From Haloterrigena salina JCM 13891 (GTDB taxonomy: Archaea; Halobacteriota; Halobacteria; Halobacteriales; Natrialbaceae): 60,080 nt of DNA. Below, piece after piece: positions 34,061-42,688 of this stretch (positions are counted from its first letter, which is position 1; every line of letters starts with the position of its first letter). Location: NCBI RefSeq assembly GCF_000337495.1, contig NZ_AOIS01000013.1, forward strand, positions 88,704 through 148,783. The letters run 5' to 3'. The notes under the pieces are model-generated. The model saw nothing but the letters and a program-made list of their open reading frames with translations, ran no database searches and was not told the origin of the DNA. A program made the position numbers and the translations under genes.

Positions 34061-36223
34061 TCAGTCCGTGTAGAGCAGCATCAGCAGCTTGCGCAAGGCC
34101 GCGCGGAGGTGGTGGTTGAACGTCGGTTGCGTGATGTCGAGCGTCGCCGCCACGTCCCGCCCGCTGCTCGCGCGCGGCGATTCGAAGTAGCCGCTGAAGA
34201 AGGCCGTGCGCAGGACTTCCGCCTGCCGATCCGTCAGTCGATCCGCCAGCGTCGTCTGGAACGCCTGTCGCGTCTGTACCGATCGCTCGTCCTCCCGACT
34301 CGCCACCAGCGACGACTCCGGGTACGTCGACCGAAAGCGCTCCGCGAACCCCCTGACGTCCGCGTCGCTGGAGAGTTCGACCGTCAGCTGACCCGTTCCG
34401 TCGTCCGCGATCAGCGTCTGCACCGTCACTCCCCGCTCGAGACAGAACGAGATGACGTTCGATTCTCGCAGCGTGCACTCGAACACGCACTCGTCCTCCC
34501 GCTCCGCGACGAGCGTGAACTCCTCGATAGCGAGCGCTCGCTCGGCGAACGCCGCCACCTCGTCGACCGACGCGCCGTCGGTCGAGAAGAACACACGGAG
34601 CCGATCGTCCATCCGCGGAACGACGCTCTCGACGGAACACTCGCAACCGATCTCCGCGGTCAGGGCGAGAAAAACGATATCCGTGTCGCGGATCTCGAAC
34701 TTGAGTTCGACGACACGGTCGCTGATCAGCGCCTTCTTGCTTTCGGCCGCGTTGATGGCGTGGGCGATCGTCTCACCGAGTTCGGTCAGCACGGCCTGCA
34801 CTCGCTCGGTGAAGATCCCCGGGCGGTCCGCGTAGATCGTGAGGACGCCGTACAGTGTCTCCGCGTACACGAGGGGGATACTGGCGATGGACCGATAGCC
34901 GCGTTTCATCGCCTCTTCGCGCCGCGACGCGGACGACAGTTCCCGGACCACGTCCCCGACGACCCGGAGTTCGCGCGTCCGCACGGCGGCTCCGACCGGA
35001 CCGCCCTCGTCCGACTCCCCGTCGGTCGTGAGCGGGACGCTGTCGAGATACCCGTCCTCGACGCCCGATCGAGCGTGCGGCGTCACCGTCCGCTCGAGTT
35101 CGTCGTGGACGCCGATCCAGGCGAAGCGAAACGAGTCGGCGGCCGCCAATCGATCACAGACGGCCTGCTCGATTTCGGTCCGCGTCGTCGCGTGGACGAC
35201 GCTCTGGACGACGTCGCGGATCATGGCGTTGATCCGATTGAGTTGCTCGAGGGACTCGGTCTGCCTCTCGAGTTCGGCCTCCCGCTCTTGCAGCCGCTGC
35301 TCGCGGCTGAGCCGCTCGAGCGCCGCCTCCGTGTTCGTCGCCAGAATCGTCGCGTAGTCGACGGCGGTGGACGGGATCGTCGATTCGGTCGGCGAGCCGA
35401 CGAGGAACACACCGTGGGTCCCGAGCGGGAACGCGAGCCGACTCCGCAGCGGGGAGTCGGCGTCCGGGAGGGACGCGTCGGGATCGTCGGCCGCGGCGAC
35501 GTCGGCCCGTTTCGTGGCGAAGACGCGCTCGACGACCGCCGCACAGGGCGTCGACAGGCGGGACGAGCCGCCGGTCGAACCCGACGGTTCCGCGGCGAGC
35601 AGCACTTCCTCCGCTCGATCGGTGGCGGCTCGAGGCCGCAACTCGCCGCGGTCGTCGTAGAGACAGACCACGGCGACGGGGAACTCGAGAGACTCCGCCG
35701 CCGCGGTGACCGCTCGGTCTGCGATATCGTCGAAGGCGGTCATCGACATCAGTTCCCGCGAGACCGTCGACAGCGCGGTCAACTGCGTTTCGCGCTGGTG
35801 GCGTTCGAGCGCGTGGCGAAGCGAACGGGTCAGCAGTGCGCTGGTGATCTCGTCTTTGACGAGATACGCCTGCGCGCCCTGCTGGACGGCGCGGACGCCG
35901 ACCCGCTCGTCGGAGAGGCCCGTCAACACCACGATCGGGACGGTCGCCGAGTGCTCGAGGACGCTCGTGAGCGTATCCAGGCCCGAACTGTCCGGAAGCC
36001 CTAGATCGAGCAACACGATATCGATCGACGACGACAACCGGTCGAGCCCCGCCTCGAGGCGATCGGCGCGGCGGAGAGTCACCTCCCGGGTCTCCCGGCC
36101 GACGTCCGCCTCACCGACCGACGATAGCGGAACAGTCGTCTCCCGGAGCATCTCTTCGATCAGGCGGGCATCGCCCGGATTGTCCTCGACGAGGAGGATA
36201 CGGAAATCGTCGTCTGCCATCAT
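34061..36223 (-). CDS. Receiver-GAF-GAF-Bat-HTH_10 response regulator
   Basis: This 720-residue protein starts with a complete receiver domain: acidic pair Glu13/Asp14, phospho-acceptor Asp73 in DIVLLDLGLPDSSG, and Lys123 in YLVKDE. Two GAF domains follow (about 140-295 and 325-475), joined by a coiled stretch rich in Glu/Arg. A Bat-type domain (about 480-640) and HTH_10 (LTDRQAEVLRTAFFSGYF...TQPTFNHHL) end the protein. Unlike the eight-PAS sensor it can accept a phosphoryl group, so it likely serves an unlinked histidine kinase. Two adjacent ATGs (36223, 36220) exist. The upstream sequence is AT-rich. Confidence 0.85.
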   Translation of the reverse strand: MMADDDFRILLVEDNPGDARLIEEMLRETTVPLSSVGEADVGRETREVTLRRADRLEAGLDRLSSSIDIVLLDLGLPDSSGLDTLTSVLEHSATVPIVVLTGLSDERVGVRAVQQGAQAYLVKDEITSALLTRSLRHALERHQRETQLTALSTVSRELMSMTAFDDIADRAVTAAAESLEFPVAVVCLYDDRGELRPRAATDRAEEVLLAAEPSGSTGGSSRLSTPCAAVVERVFATKRADVAAADDPDASLPDADSPLRSRLAFPLGTHGVFLVGSPTESTIPSTAVDYATILATNTEAALERLSREQRLQEREAELERQTESLEQLNRINAMIRDVVQSVVHATTRTEIEQAVCDRLAAADSFRFAWIGVHDELERTVTPHARSGVEDGYLDSVPLTTDGESDEGGPVGAAVRTRELRVVGDVVRELSSASRREEAMKRGYRSIASIPLVYAETLYGVLTIYADRPGIFTERVQAVLTELGETIAHAINAAESKKALISDRVVELKFEIRDTDIVFLALTAEIGCECSVESVVPRMDDRLRVFFSTDGASVDEVAAFAERALAIEEFTLVAEREDECVFECTLRESNVISFCLERGVTVQTLIADDGTGQLTVELSSDADVRGFAERFRSTYPESSLVASREDERSVQTRQAFQTTLADRLTDRQAEVLRTAFFSGYFESPRASSGRDVAATLDITQPTFNHHLRAALRKLLMLLYTD

Positions 36224-36461
36224 GTAGCTATAACGTTATTTATCAGATAGATATGGACATGCACCAATTGTTCTCCAAAATACATTTTCGTTCTAACTAT
36301 TCTACTTCCAATCTTCTCGACGGTGAATACAGGATGATGGCACGGAGACAAATAAATCCACAGGGGATTACAACCGGTTAGTTGGCTTTCGATGGCGCTA
36401 CCGGCGACTACTGTCACACTAATGTTACTTTATGTAATCCGTCACTGGCGACTTAGTGTAT
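36224..36461. other. AT-rich intergenic segment
   Basis: The composition drops sharply to AT-rich here relative to the genes on both sides. It includes a TATA-like ATAAATAA (minus strand, near 36237-36244) that could serve the REC-GAF-Bat gene. The 65-codon frame at 36220-36417 shows no protein character. No repeat or RNA gene is recognised. Confidence 0.5.
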
Positions 36462-36970
36462 TCAAAGAAACAAAACGGGGCGGTTCGCTCGCTCGACTTC
36501 GCTCCCGTTCGAGTCGCTCACGGCGCCGCCCACTCGCGTGATCGTCTCGCGCGTTATCGCACCGTGAGCGAGTCGCGACACGTCAGGCGTCCGAGCCCCG
36601 GTCACAGCGGGCGACCGTTCGGTTCGACTCGCCGCGGAGAACTCGAGCGTCCGATCGGCGGCGCCGCTCTTCAGCGTCAGCGTCGGGTCGCGGGTCGTCT
36701 CGACGCGGACCGCGAGCGACTCCGTGGTGTCGATCCCGGCGTCGACGTACGGCGCGGCCGCGGCTCCGTCGACGCCTCCTCGAACTCCTCGGCGACGGGC
36801 TCGCAGCCGTCGGTCAGCGAGAGCGCGTCGAGTCGGTGGCGGGAGCCGTGCTCAACGAGGTCGTCGCGGTGGTTGCGGACGCCTCGGTAGGGGACGAGTT
36901 CGTCGACCATCTCGGTCCACGTGAGCAGCGGCACGTGCCGGAGGTCGTCCGATTGCGGCAAATGCGTCAA
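36462..36970 (-). pseudogene. Frameshifted gene remnant of unknown family
   Basis: On the minus strand the first part reads SDDLRHVPLLTWTEMVDELV, and on through ALSLTDGCEPVAEEFEEASTE, with good protein character. It then degenerates into Arg/Ser. Shifting frame within the GC-rich run near 36760-36775 restores a sensible sequence (APYVDAGIDTTESLAVRVET, then TLTLKSGAADRTLEFSAAS) down to the stop at 36462. The span is 509 bases, two more than a multiple of three, so one indel explains it. There is no ATG; the frame opens with a TTG at 36970. A sequencing error or a second missing N-terminal piece are alternatives. I do not recognise the family. Confidence 0.4.
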
Positions 36971-37040
36971 AACGTACGACGGTGTCGATCACCGACCGGT
37001 TCGAACCGCCGGAGCGGGTCCGGGAAGCGGGGGAACGGAC

Positions 37041-37772
37041 TCACACACCGGTCGTCTTGACCAGCGACTCCAGTTCTCGGGCGACCTCGGGAGGCACGAC
37101 GAGCCGGCGCGGGCCGGGAACGTACTGGCCGTCGGGCTGGGCGTACTCGAGGGTCACGATCGCCGCGTCGCCGAATCGCCGAGTCGAGGCGTTCCGGATG
37201 ACCGCGAGGTCGATCGCCTGGTCGGGATCGTAGAGGTAGATCGTCCCCTCCTCGGGGTCGAGCGCGCCGACCGACCGCAGGAACGAGGCGAGCACGAGCG
37301 CGACGAGGGCCAGCGGGAGCAACAGCGCGGCCAGCCCGGTAAACGGGCCGGCGCCGACGGCCAGCAGTTCCCGCTGGGAGACGATCCGGCCGGCGGCCAT
37401 CAGCGATCCCATGACCGCCAGCATCGCGACCGTTCCGAGCGCGACGTCCACCGCCCGCTCGAGGCCCGGTCCGGATGGCGCGTCGACGGGGAGCGGTCCG
37501 GTGAGGGTCGCGAGGTGTCGTTCGGTGTCGCCGACGGTGGCGACGGCCAGCACCGTCACGACGAGCGCGGCGAACAGCGCGACGATGAGAGAACCGGCGC
37601 CAGCCTGCCGGGCGAGGTCGTACAGCCGCCAGAAGACGATGATAGAGGCGGTCGCGAAGAACGTTCCGACGCCGAGCGACCACAGGAGCCGAACGGTGCG
37701 AGACGTCGAGGCGTCGCGTCGCCACTGGATCGCCTCGGCGTCGCTCGAGTTCGCGGACACGTCCTCGTCCAT
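37041..37772 (-). CDS. Integral membrane protein with PH-like C-terminal domain
   Basis: This 243-residue protein has four membrane helices at about residues 28-48, 58-82, 108-130 and 140-166. A soluble C-terminal domain follows (EEGTIYLYDPDQAIDLAVIRNAS...GPRRLVVPPEVARELESLV), with the beta-rich look of bacterial PH-type domains. Similar proteins are frequent in haloarchaea and functionally unknown. A PiT transporter lies immediately upstream on the same strand (48 bases away), so cotranscription is possible. The start at 37772 (MDEDVSAN) gives a short acidic cytoplasmic tail. Confidence 0.65.
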   Translation of the reverse strand: MDEDVSANSSDAEAIQWRRDASTSRTVRLLWSLGVGTFFATASIIVFWRLYDLARQAGAGSLIVALFAALVVTVLAVATVGDTERHLATLTGPLPVDAPSGPGLERAVDVALGTVAMLAVMGSLMAAGRIVSQRELLAVGAGPFTGLAALLLPLALVALVLASFLRSVGALDPEEGTIYLYDPDQAIDLAVIRNASTRRFGDAAIVTLEYAQPDGQYVPGPRRLVVPPEVARELESLVKTTGV

Positions 37773-37820
37773 ACGCTCACTCGCGACCGATCGTGTAAAG
37801 CCTGTTCGATGTCGACCGAC

Positions 37821-39014
37821 TCAGCCGAGAACGGCGGCGACCGCGGTGAAGGCGACATAAGAGATGACGATCGAACCGGCCAGCGAGCCGATCCACGCGA
37901 GGACGGTGTACCCCATCTTCCGGGCGCTGACGCCGCCGCCGGCGCCCGCTGCGGCGTAGCCGCTCCCGATGATCGCGCTGACGATGATCTCGTTGAACGA
38001 GACGGGGATCCCGAAGAGCACCGCGCTCTGGGCGATCATAAACGAGGGGATGAGCGCGGCGATCGAGCGCCGCGGCCCCAGCGAGGAGTAGTCCTGCGAG
38101 ATCGCCTTGATCATCCGCGGCGCGCCGGTCCACGAGCCCAGCAGGAGCCCGAACCCGCCGCCGACGAGCAGCGCGATCAGGGGTATCTCGAGATCGCCCG
38201 ACAGCGGGATCAGCGGCCCGACCGCCAGTCCGACCTGGCTGCCGCCCGCCGAGAACGCGACCAATCCGCCCAGCACGAGCAGGAAGTGACGCTCGCCGCT
38301 CTCGAGGCCGCTCCGGATATCGAAGCCGACGACCGCCGCCCAGAGGACCGCGATGGCACCCGTCATCGCGACGGTGCCGGCGATTTCGGGGCCGGGAACC
38401 CACCCGCTCAAGGCCTGAGCGATCGACGCCCCGCCGGCCCCCGCCGAGCCGAGGATGGCGAACTCGATGTTGGCGACGAGGACGCCGACGAAGGCGGCCA
38501 GGAGCATAATGAGATACCGCTCGGCGATCAGTTCGGCTCGGAGCAGGCGGGCGATCGTATACGCGATCCCGCCGCCGACGAACGGCGTCAGGATCCACAG
38601 CGTGGCGATCTCCGTGTACTTCGCCCACGCGGGATCGCCGCCCATCGCCAGCCCGACGCCGATGACCGCTCCCGTCACGGTGAAGGCGGTCGCGATGGGG
38701 TACCCCGCGAAGACGCCGAGCGCGACCAGCCCGGCCGCGATCGTCAGCGCGATCGTCGCCGCCATGGGCGTCAGTGACGGGCCGAGGATCAGGTCGGAAC
38801 CGACCGCCTCCGAGACGTTCGCGCCCTGTAACACGGCGCCGGCGAAGCCGAGAATGCCGACGAGAAAGCCCGCTCGCATCACCGAAATCGCGTTCGCGCC
38901 GACCGCCGGGGCAAAGGGCGTCGAGCCGCTCGAGCCGGCGCCGATCGCCCAGGCCATAAAGAGGCTGGCCAGTGCGGCCACCAGAAACGTCGCGATCGTC
39001 ACGAGCTCGACCAT
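37821..39014 (-). CDS. PiT-family inorganic phosphate (anion) transporter, divergent signature
   Basis: This 397-residue protein has about ten membrane helices in two inverted halves, as in PiT transporters. The first half contains WAIGAGSSGSTPFAPAVGANA in place of the usual GANDVAN motif. The second half has FSAGGSQVGLAVGPLIPL where canonical members have FSHGANDVANAIGPL. The loss of both Asn-Asp pairs suggests a changed substrate (sulfate, another anion, or altered ion coupling). It is 92 bases downstream of an acidic soluble gene on the same strand. A second PiT-like gene occurs at 57964. Confidence 0.8.
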   Translation of the reverse strand: MVELVTIATFLVAALASLFMAWAIGAGSSGSTPFAPAVGANAISVMRAGFLVGILGFAGAVLQGANVSEAVGSDLILGPSLTPMAATIALTIAAGLVALGVFAGYPIATAFTVTGAVIGVGLAMGGDPAWAKYTEIATLWILTPFVGGGIAYTIARLLRAELIAERYLIMLLAAFVGVLVANIEFAILGSAGAGGASIAQALSGWVPGPEIAGTVAMTGAIAVLWAAVVGFDIRSGLESGERHFLLVLGGLVAFSAGGSQVGLAVGPLIPLSGDLEIPLIALLVGGGFGLLLGSWTGAPRMIKAISQDYSSLGPRRSIAALIPSFMIAQSAVLFGIPVSFNEIIVSAIIGSGYAAAGAGGGVSARKMGYTVLAWIGSLAGSIVISYVAFTAVAAVLG

Positions 39015-39106
39015 CTATCCCGCCATACCAGCTAGCCCTACAAGTGTGTGCCGACCTCGATCCCCGTTCGAGGGGCAGCGACGCCGTCTCGGTCCCGGAT
39101 CGACGC

Positions 39107-39829
39107 TCAGTTCGTCGTCGACCGCGAGTCGTCGTCGGGCTCCGGCGGCGGCTCGGCACCCTCGATCGCCTCGGCCGCGTCGGTGTCCTTCTCGACGCCG
39201 ACGTGCCAGCGGTCGACCTCGTCCTCGTACTCGGCCAGCAGGTCCGAGACGTCCTCCTTGAGGATGTCGTCGTTGACGTTGACCTCGAAGACGAACTGCT
39301 CGCCGTTGTCGCCGTTGCGGGTCGACTGCTGGATGTTTGCGCTGATCAGTTCGTTGTCGAAGTAGTACGGCGCCAGCTGGGTCATCACGTTCTGGTAGAC
39401 CGTGTCCTCGACGCGACGGAGCGCCTTGCGGCTCGCCGAGTCGGCCGCGCGCGCGACGTAATCGATCGATTCCCGCCAGTTCCCGACCGCGCCCTCGGCG
39501 TCGTCGTCCTCGAGTCGCTCGTAGGACTCCGAGAGCTTCTCGCCGGCGGTCTTGATGTCCTCGTCGGGTTCCTTGCCGGCCTTCTCGCCTTTCCCTTCCT
39601 CGACGCTGGCCTGGTCGGCCGTCTTCTCACTGACGTCGGTATCGAGGGTTTCGTGGGCCTTGGGCCGCCATTCCTCCCACTCCTCGAAGGCGTCGACCAA
39701 GCGGGTGTCGTCGGCGCCGTCGGGATCGTGGACACCGGCGTCCCGGAGCGCGCGGGTGATGCGCTCGCCGTGTTCGACGACGTCGCCCCAGTCACCGCGA
39801 ACCTTGAAGCCCGAGATACTCTCTTCCAT
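39107..39829 (-). CDS. Acidic soluble haloarchaeal protein (DUF5828-like)
   Basis: This 240-residue protein begins MEESISGFKVRGDWGDVVEH and has a strongly charged helical middle (Lys/Glu/Asp-rich, about 75-130). A C-terminal alpha/beta region includes YYFDNELISANIQQS and FVFEVNVNDDILKEDVSDLL. I believe this belongs to a conserved haloarchaeal family labelled DUF5828, but I cannot verify the number. Its position just upstream of a PiT transporter resembles the DUF47 regulator-PiT pairing, although no DUF47 motif is visible. Function unknown. Confidence 0.65.
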   Translation of the reverse strand: MEESISGFKVRGDWGDVVEHGERITRALRDAGVHDPDGADDTRLVDAFEEWEEWRPKAHETLDTDVSEKTADQASVEEGKGEKAGKEPDEDIKTAGEKLSESYERLEDDDAEGAVGNWRESIDYVARAADSASRKALRRVEDTVYQNVMTQLAPYYFDNELISANIQQSTRNGDNGEQFVFEVNVNDDILKEDVSDLLAEYEDEVDRWHVGVEKDTDAAEAIEGAEPPPEPDDDSRSTTN

Positions 39830-39900
39830 TCGGTTGCCGCGGTCCTAGGGGACGGATCGCTATAAACTTCGTTACTGCGCAAGACTGGCCGCCGCCGCGA

Positions 39901-40845
39901 TCAGTATCGCTGTCCAATCACCTCGGAGCCGCCCCTCGGCTGGCCGCTCATTCCCTGTCCGTCCCGTCCCCGTTCGGCCATCCCTTGCATCCCTCGAGAC
40001 CCGGTCGATCCGACGCCGGTTCCGCTCCCCTGACGACCCCGAGAGCCGCCGCCGACCCGCCGGAGGAGGCTCTCGCAGGAGTTCATCGTTCGCTCGATCG
40101 TCGCCACCGTCTCGAGGACGTGCGGGTGGCGCTGCTGGAACTGCCGAAGCGTCGGGAGCCCCTCGTCGGCGACCCGTAGGAACGCGGTCGCGAGCTCCGG
40201 GCCGAACATCGAGTCGCGGGCGATCAGCAGCTCGTTGAGCGCCGCGATCTCGGCGAGATCCTGACAGATTCGGGCGCAGCGTCCGAGCTCCGGTCCGCCG
40301 CTGGCACACCGCGTGGCACACCAGGCGGCGACGTGGGAAAGTTCGCCGAAGTCCTCGAGGGCGATCCACAGCTCGTTGGTCATGTGGTCCTCGAAGAAGG
40401 GGGCCTGGCCGGTCTGCCCACCGCCCTGCTGGTGCTGCATCCCTCGCGTCTCAGTTCGGCGGGCACCCTGTGTTCCGGTTTGATGGGGTCCCTGCATCCC
40501 CATCTGGTGGGAGTCCGTCCGCTGGCCGTCCCGGTGGCCGCTTATTTGCTGCCCGCCTTGCTGACGACCGCGCATCGGTTCGCTCCCCCGATCGGCTATC
40601 GGTCGACCGGCCTGCTGTCGGGGATCCCCCTGCTGGCCGGTCGTTGACCGGCTGGTGCTCGGTCCCCGGTCACGTGTCATGTTCGGCTCCTGGCCGCCCG
40701 TCTCGGACCGTTCGGACGAGCCGCCGAACTGCGGCTGGGTGTCCATTCCGGTTCCCGTGCGCGTCCCCGGTCCCCTCGCCTCGGGCAGTTGGCCGTACTG
40801 TTCGCCGGTTCGGTCGTGCTGTTGCTGATCCGAGTGATGAGTCAT
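39901..40845 (-). CDS. Gln/Gly-rich protein with degenerate four-helix Cys domain
   Basis: This 314-residue protein has three parts. The N-terminal 145 residues are low-complexity Gln, Gly, Arg, Met and Thr. A helical domain spans about 150-265. A Gly/Arg/Gln tail follows. The helical part reads AAWCATRCASGG...GRCARICQDLAEI...LIARDSMFGPELATAFLRVADEG, which follows the layout of four-helix Cys-rich copper-binding (DUF326/Csp-like) proteins. Only Cys176, 180, 190, 194 and 257 remain; most expected cysteines are replaced. It may therefore keep the fold but bind less or no metal. The skewed ends suggest a disordered or condensate-forming protein. Confidence 0.55.
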   Translation of the reverse strand: MTHHSDQQQHDRTGEQYGQLPEARGPGTRTGTGMDTQPQFGGSSERSETGGQEPNMTRDRGPSTSRSTTGQQGDPRQQAGRPIADRGSEPMRGRQQGGQQISGHRDGQRTDSHQMGMQGPHQTGTQGARRTETRGMQHQQGGGQTGQAPFFEDHMTNELWIALEDFGELSHVAAWCATRCASGGPELGRCARICQDLAEIAALNELLIARDSMFGPELATAFLRVADEGLPTLRQFQQRHPHVLETVATIERTMNSCESLLRRVGGGSRGRQGSGTGVGSTGSRGMQGMAERGRDGQGMSGQPRGGSEVIGQRY

Positions 40846-41114
40846 GAATAGTGTACCTCGGGTGTGCCGGCGGCTACGCCGATCCCTCGATTAAACCGGT
40901 TCTACCGTTTCGTCCGTTTACGTCAGAAAACGACTGGCTTTCGCGGTCCCAGCGGCCGATAACGACCGAAACCGCGCGGGCGCGCTCGAGTAATCGCGGA
41001 TTGAAACGCGCCGCCGGAGGGAAGTTTGCGGGATGGCAGCCGGAACCACGGGAGATTCCGCCCCGGCCGCGGCTGATCGACAACGTGAACTACCCGGCGA
41101 CAGGCTGTACGGGT

Positions 41115-41792
41115 ATGACGATCGAAGACCGGGAAAACGCCTATCTCGTCACGCACGCACTGGCGAAGGACACGCTCTCACGGCTCCGCGATGTCGAAAC
41201 CGAGCAGGTCAGCTTCCGGAAGGGCCTCGTGAAGCTCGGCCGGATCTGCGGCTACGAGATCATCGACGGCCGGATGGAAACGGAGTACGTCGAGATCGAG
41301 ACTCCCCTCGAACAGACCATGGGCGAGCGCGTCCGCGGGCTGGACGACGTCGTGATCATCAACGTCCTCCGCGCGGCGACGCCGTTCGTCGAGGGGCTGT
41401 TGAAGGCCTTCCCCCGCGCTCGACAGGGCGTCATCAGCGCGAGCCGCGACGAAGAGGCCGGCCGCGAGGAAGACGGCTCGTTCCCCATCTCCGTCGACTA
41501 CGTGAAACTGCCCGAGATCACCGAGGAGGACACCGTGATCATCGCCGACCCGATGCTCGCGACCGGATCCACGATGTGTACCGTCCTCGACCACGTCATC
41601 GAGAACTCGCCGGAGCCCGAGAACCTGATCGTCCTCTCGGCGGTCTCCGCGCCGGAGGGACTGCTCCGCGTCGGCGATACGTTCCCCGAGGCCGACCTGC
41701 TGACGGTCTCGATCGACGACCGCCTCGACGACGACGGCTTCATCGTGCCCGGGCTGGGCGACGCGGGCGACCGGGCGTTCCGCACCACGTAA
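41115..41792 (+). CDS. upp: Uracil phosphoribosyltransferase
   Basis: This 225-residue salvage enzyme converts uracil and PRPP to UMP. The PRPP loop [14 protein letters not shown] is at about residues 139-152. The motifs [13 protein letters not shown] and, near the C-terminus, [15 protein letters not shown] (uracil-binding) are intact. The length is normal. The ATG at 41115 ([12 protein letters not shown]) is preferred, because the in-frame extension upstream is Arg/Gly-rich and non-conserved. Archaeal Upp is GTP-activated and CTP-inhibited in the best studied case; nothing here contradicts that. A cupin gene follows 65 bases later. Confidence 0.93.
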   Translation: MTIEDRENAYLVTHALAKDTLSRLRDVETEQVSFRKGLVKLGRICGYEIIDGRMETEYVEIETPLEQTMGERVRGLDDVVIINVLRAATPFVEGLLKAFPRARQGVISASRDEEAGREEDGSFPISVDYVKLPEITEEDTVIIADPMLATGSTMCTVLDHVIENSPEPENLIVLSAVSAPEGLLRVGDTFPEADLLTVSIDDRLDDDGFIVPGLGDAGDRAFRTT

Positions 41793-41857
41793 CCGTCCGT
41801 CGCCGACCCGCCGCCGGTCGCCGTCGACTTTTTGTGAGCGAGCCGTAATCGCTCCGT

Positions 41858-42235
41858 ATGGAGTACTCCGTTATCGATCCGGACGACGGGGAGCCCGTCG
41901 AGGGTCGCCCCTGCGATCTGCGCCGGCTGAGCGACGCGGCCGACCTCGAGAACGTTGCGATCAACCGGTTTCGCGCGGACCCAGGCGAACAGCTGCCGCT
42001 GGCCTACCACTACCACGAACAGCAGGAGGAGGCGTTCGTCGTGCTCTCGGGGACGCTTCACGTCGAGACGCCCGAGGGCGAACTCGAGGTACCGGAGGGA
42101 TCGATGTTCGCGGCCCCGCCCGAAGCGCCCCACCGCGCGTACAACCCCGAGGACGCCGAGGGGTCGGTCGAAGTGATCGCGATCGGCGCGCCGCCGGTCA
42201 GCGACGACGCCATCCCCTACGAGCCCGACGAGTAG
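41858..42235 (+). CDS. Small cupin-domain protein
   Basis: This 125-residue single-cupin protein has the first motif (PLAYHYHEQQEEAFVVLSG, His-x-His...Glu) near residues 45-63 and the second, with His, in AAPPEAPHRAYNP near 88-98. The metal ligands are therefore present. Small cupins bind a metal and often small sugars or acids, so the substrate is unknown. It lies 65 bases downstream of upp and may be read with it. The next gene is convergent. Confidence 0.8.
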   Translation: MEYSVIDPDDGEPVEGRPCDLRRLSDAADLENVAINRFRADPGEQLPLAYHYHEQQEEAFVVLSGTLHVETPEGELEVPEGSMFAAPPEAPHRAYNPEDAEGSVEVIAIGAPPVSDDAIPYEPDE

Positions 42236-42271
42236 CGATTCGGCCGCGAACCGGGCGCTCGATTCTGCCAC

Positions 42272-42472
42272 CTACTCGGCCGAACAGGTATCGATCCCGA
42301 GGACGGCGTTGACCGGACAGCGCCGAATGATCGCGGTCGCGACGATATCGCTGCCGGCGACGAACGCGAGCGTGCCGGCCGTTCGATCCCGGTTTCGGTA
42401 GCCGATCAACAGCAGTGCCGCGCCGAGGGCGATCCGCAGCGCGCGGTCGAAACCGCCGACGTTTCTATCCAT
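42272..42472 (-). CDS. DUF2892/YgaP-like small membrane protein
   Basis: This 66-residue protein begins MDRNVGGFDRALRIALGAAL with one to two short helices (GAALLLIGY and LAFVAGSDIVATAII). It ends with the motif RRCPVNAVLGIDTC seen in YgaP-like DUF2892 proteins, where C-P-x-x...G-x-x-T-C is conserved. Such proteins often accompany rhodanese or sulfur proteins, none of which is beside it. Function unknown. It is convergent with the cupin gene. Confidence 0.75.
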   Translation of the reverse strand: MDRNVGGFDRALRIALGAALLLIGYRNRDRTAGTLAFVAGSDIVATAIIRRCPVNAVLGIDTCSAE

Positions 42473-42688
42473 ACGCGGACGAACGGGCGAGACGCCCGTA
42501 GGGATTTCCTTGCACCGGCGGGCGGTCGCGACGTGGCGGTCCGCGCGACGGCGTCGTCGATCGCGAAGCGAACCCCTTCGTTTCCGGTCGAACCGGCCCG
42601 AACGGCCGTTTTCGGACGGTTCGACGGTCGCGGGTCCAGACGAAACGCTGCTCCGACCGCCGGGGATCGCGTTCCGACGCCGCGAGTC

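Noticed and set aside
36220-36417. 65-codon minus-strand frame before the REC-GAF-Bat gene
   Set aside because: AT-rich promoter region; the sequence lacks acidic haloarchaeal character and has no recognisable family.
36921-38777. 618-codon plus-strand frame opposite the membrane protein and PiT transporter
   Set aside because: Runs through two clear minus-strand membrane-protein genes and is Arg/Asp/Gln low complexity.
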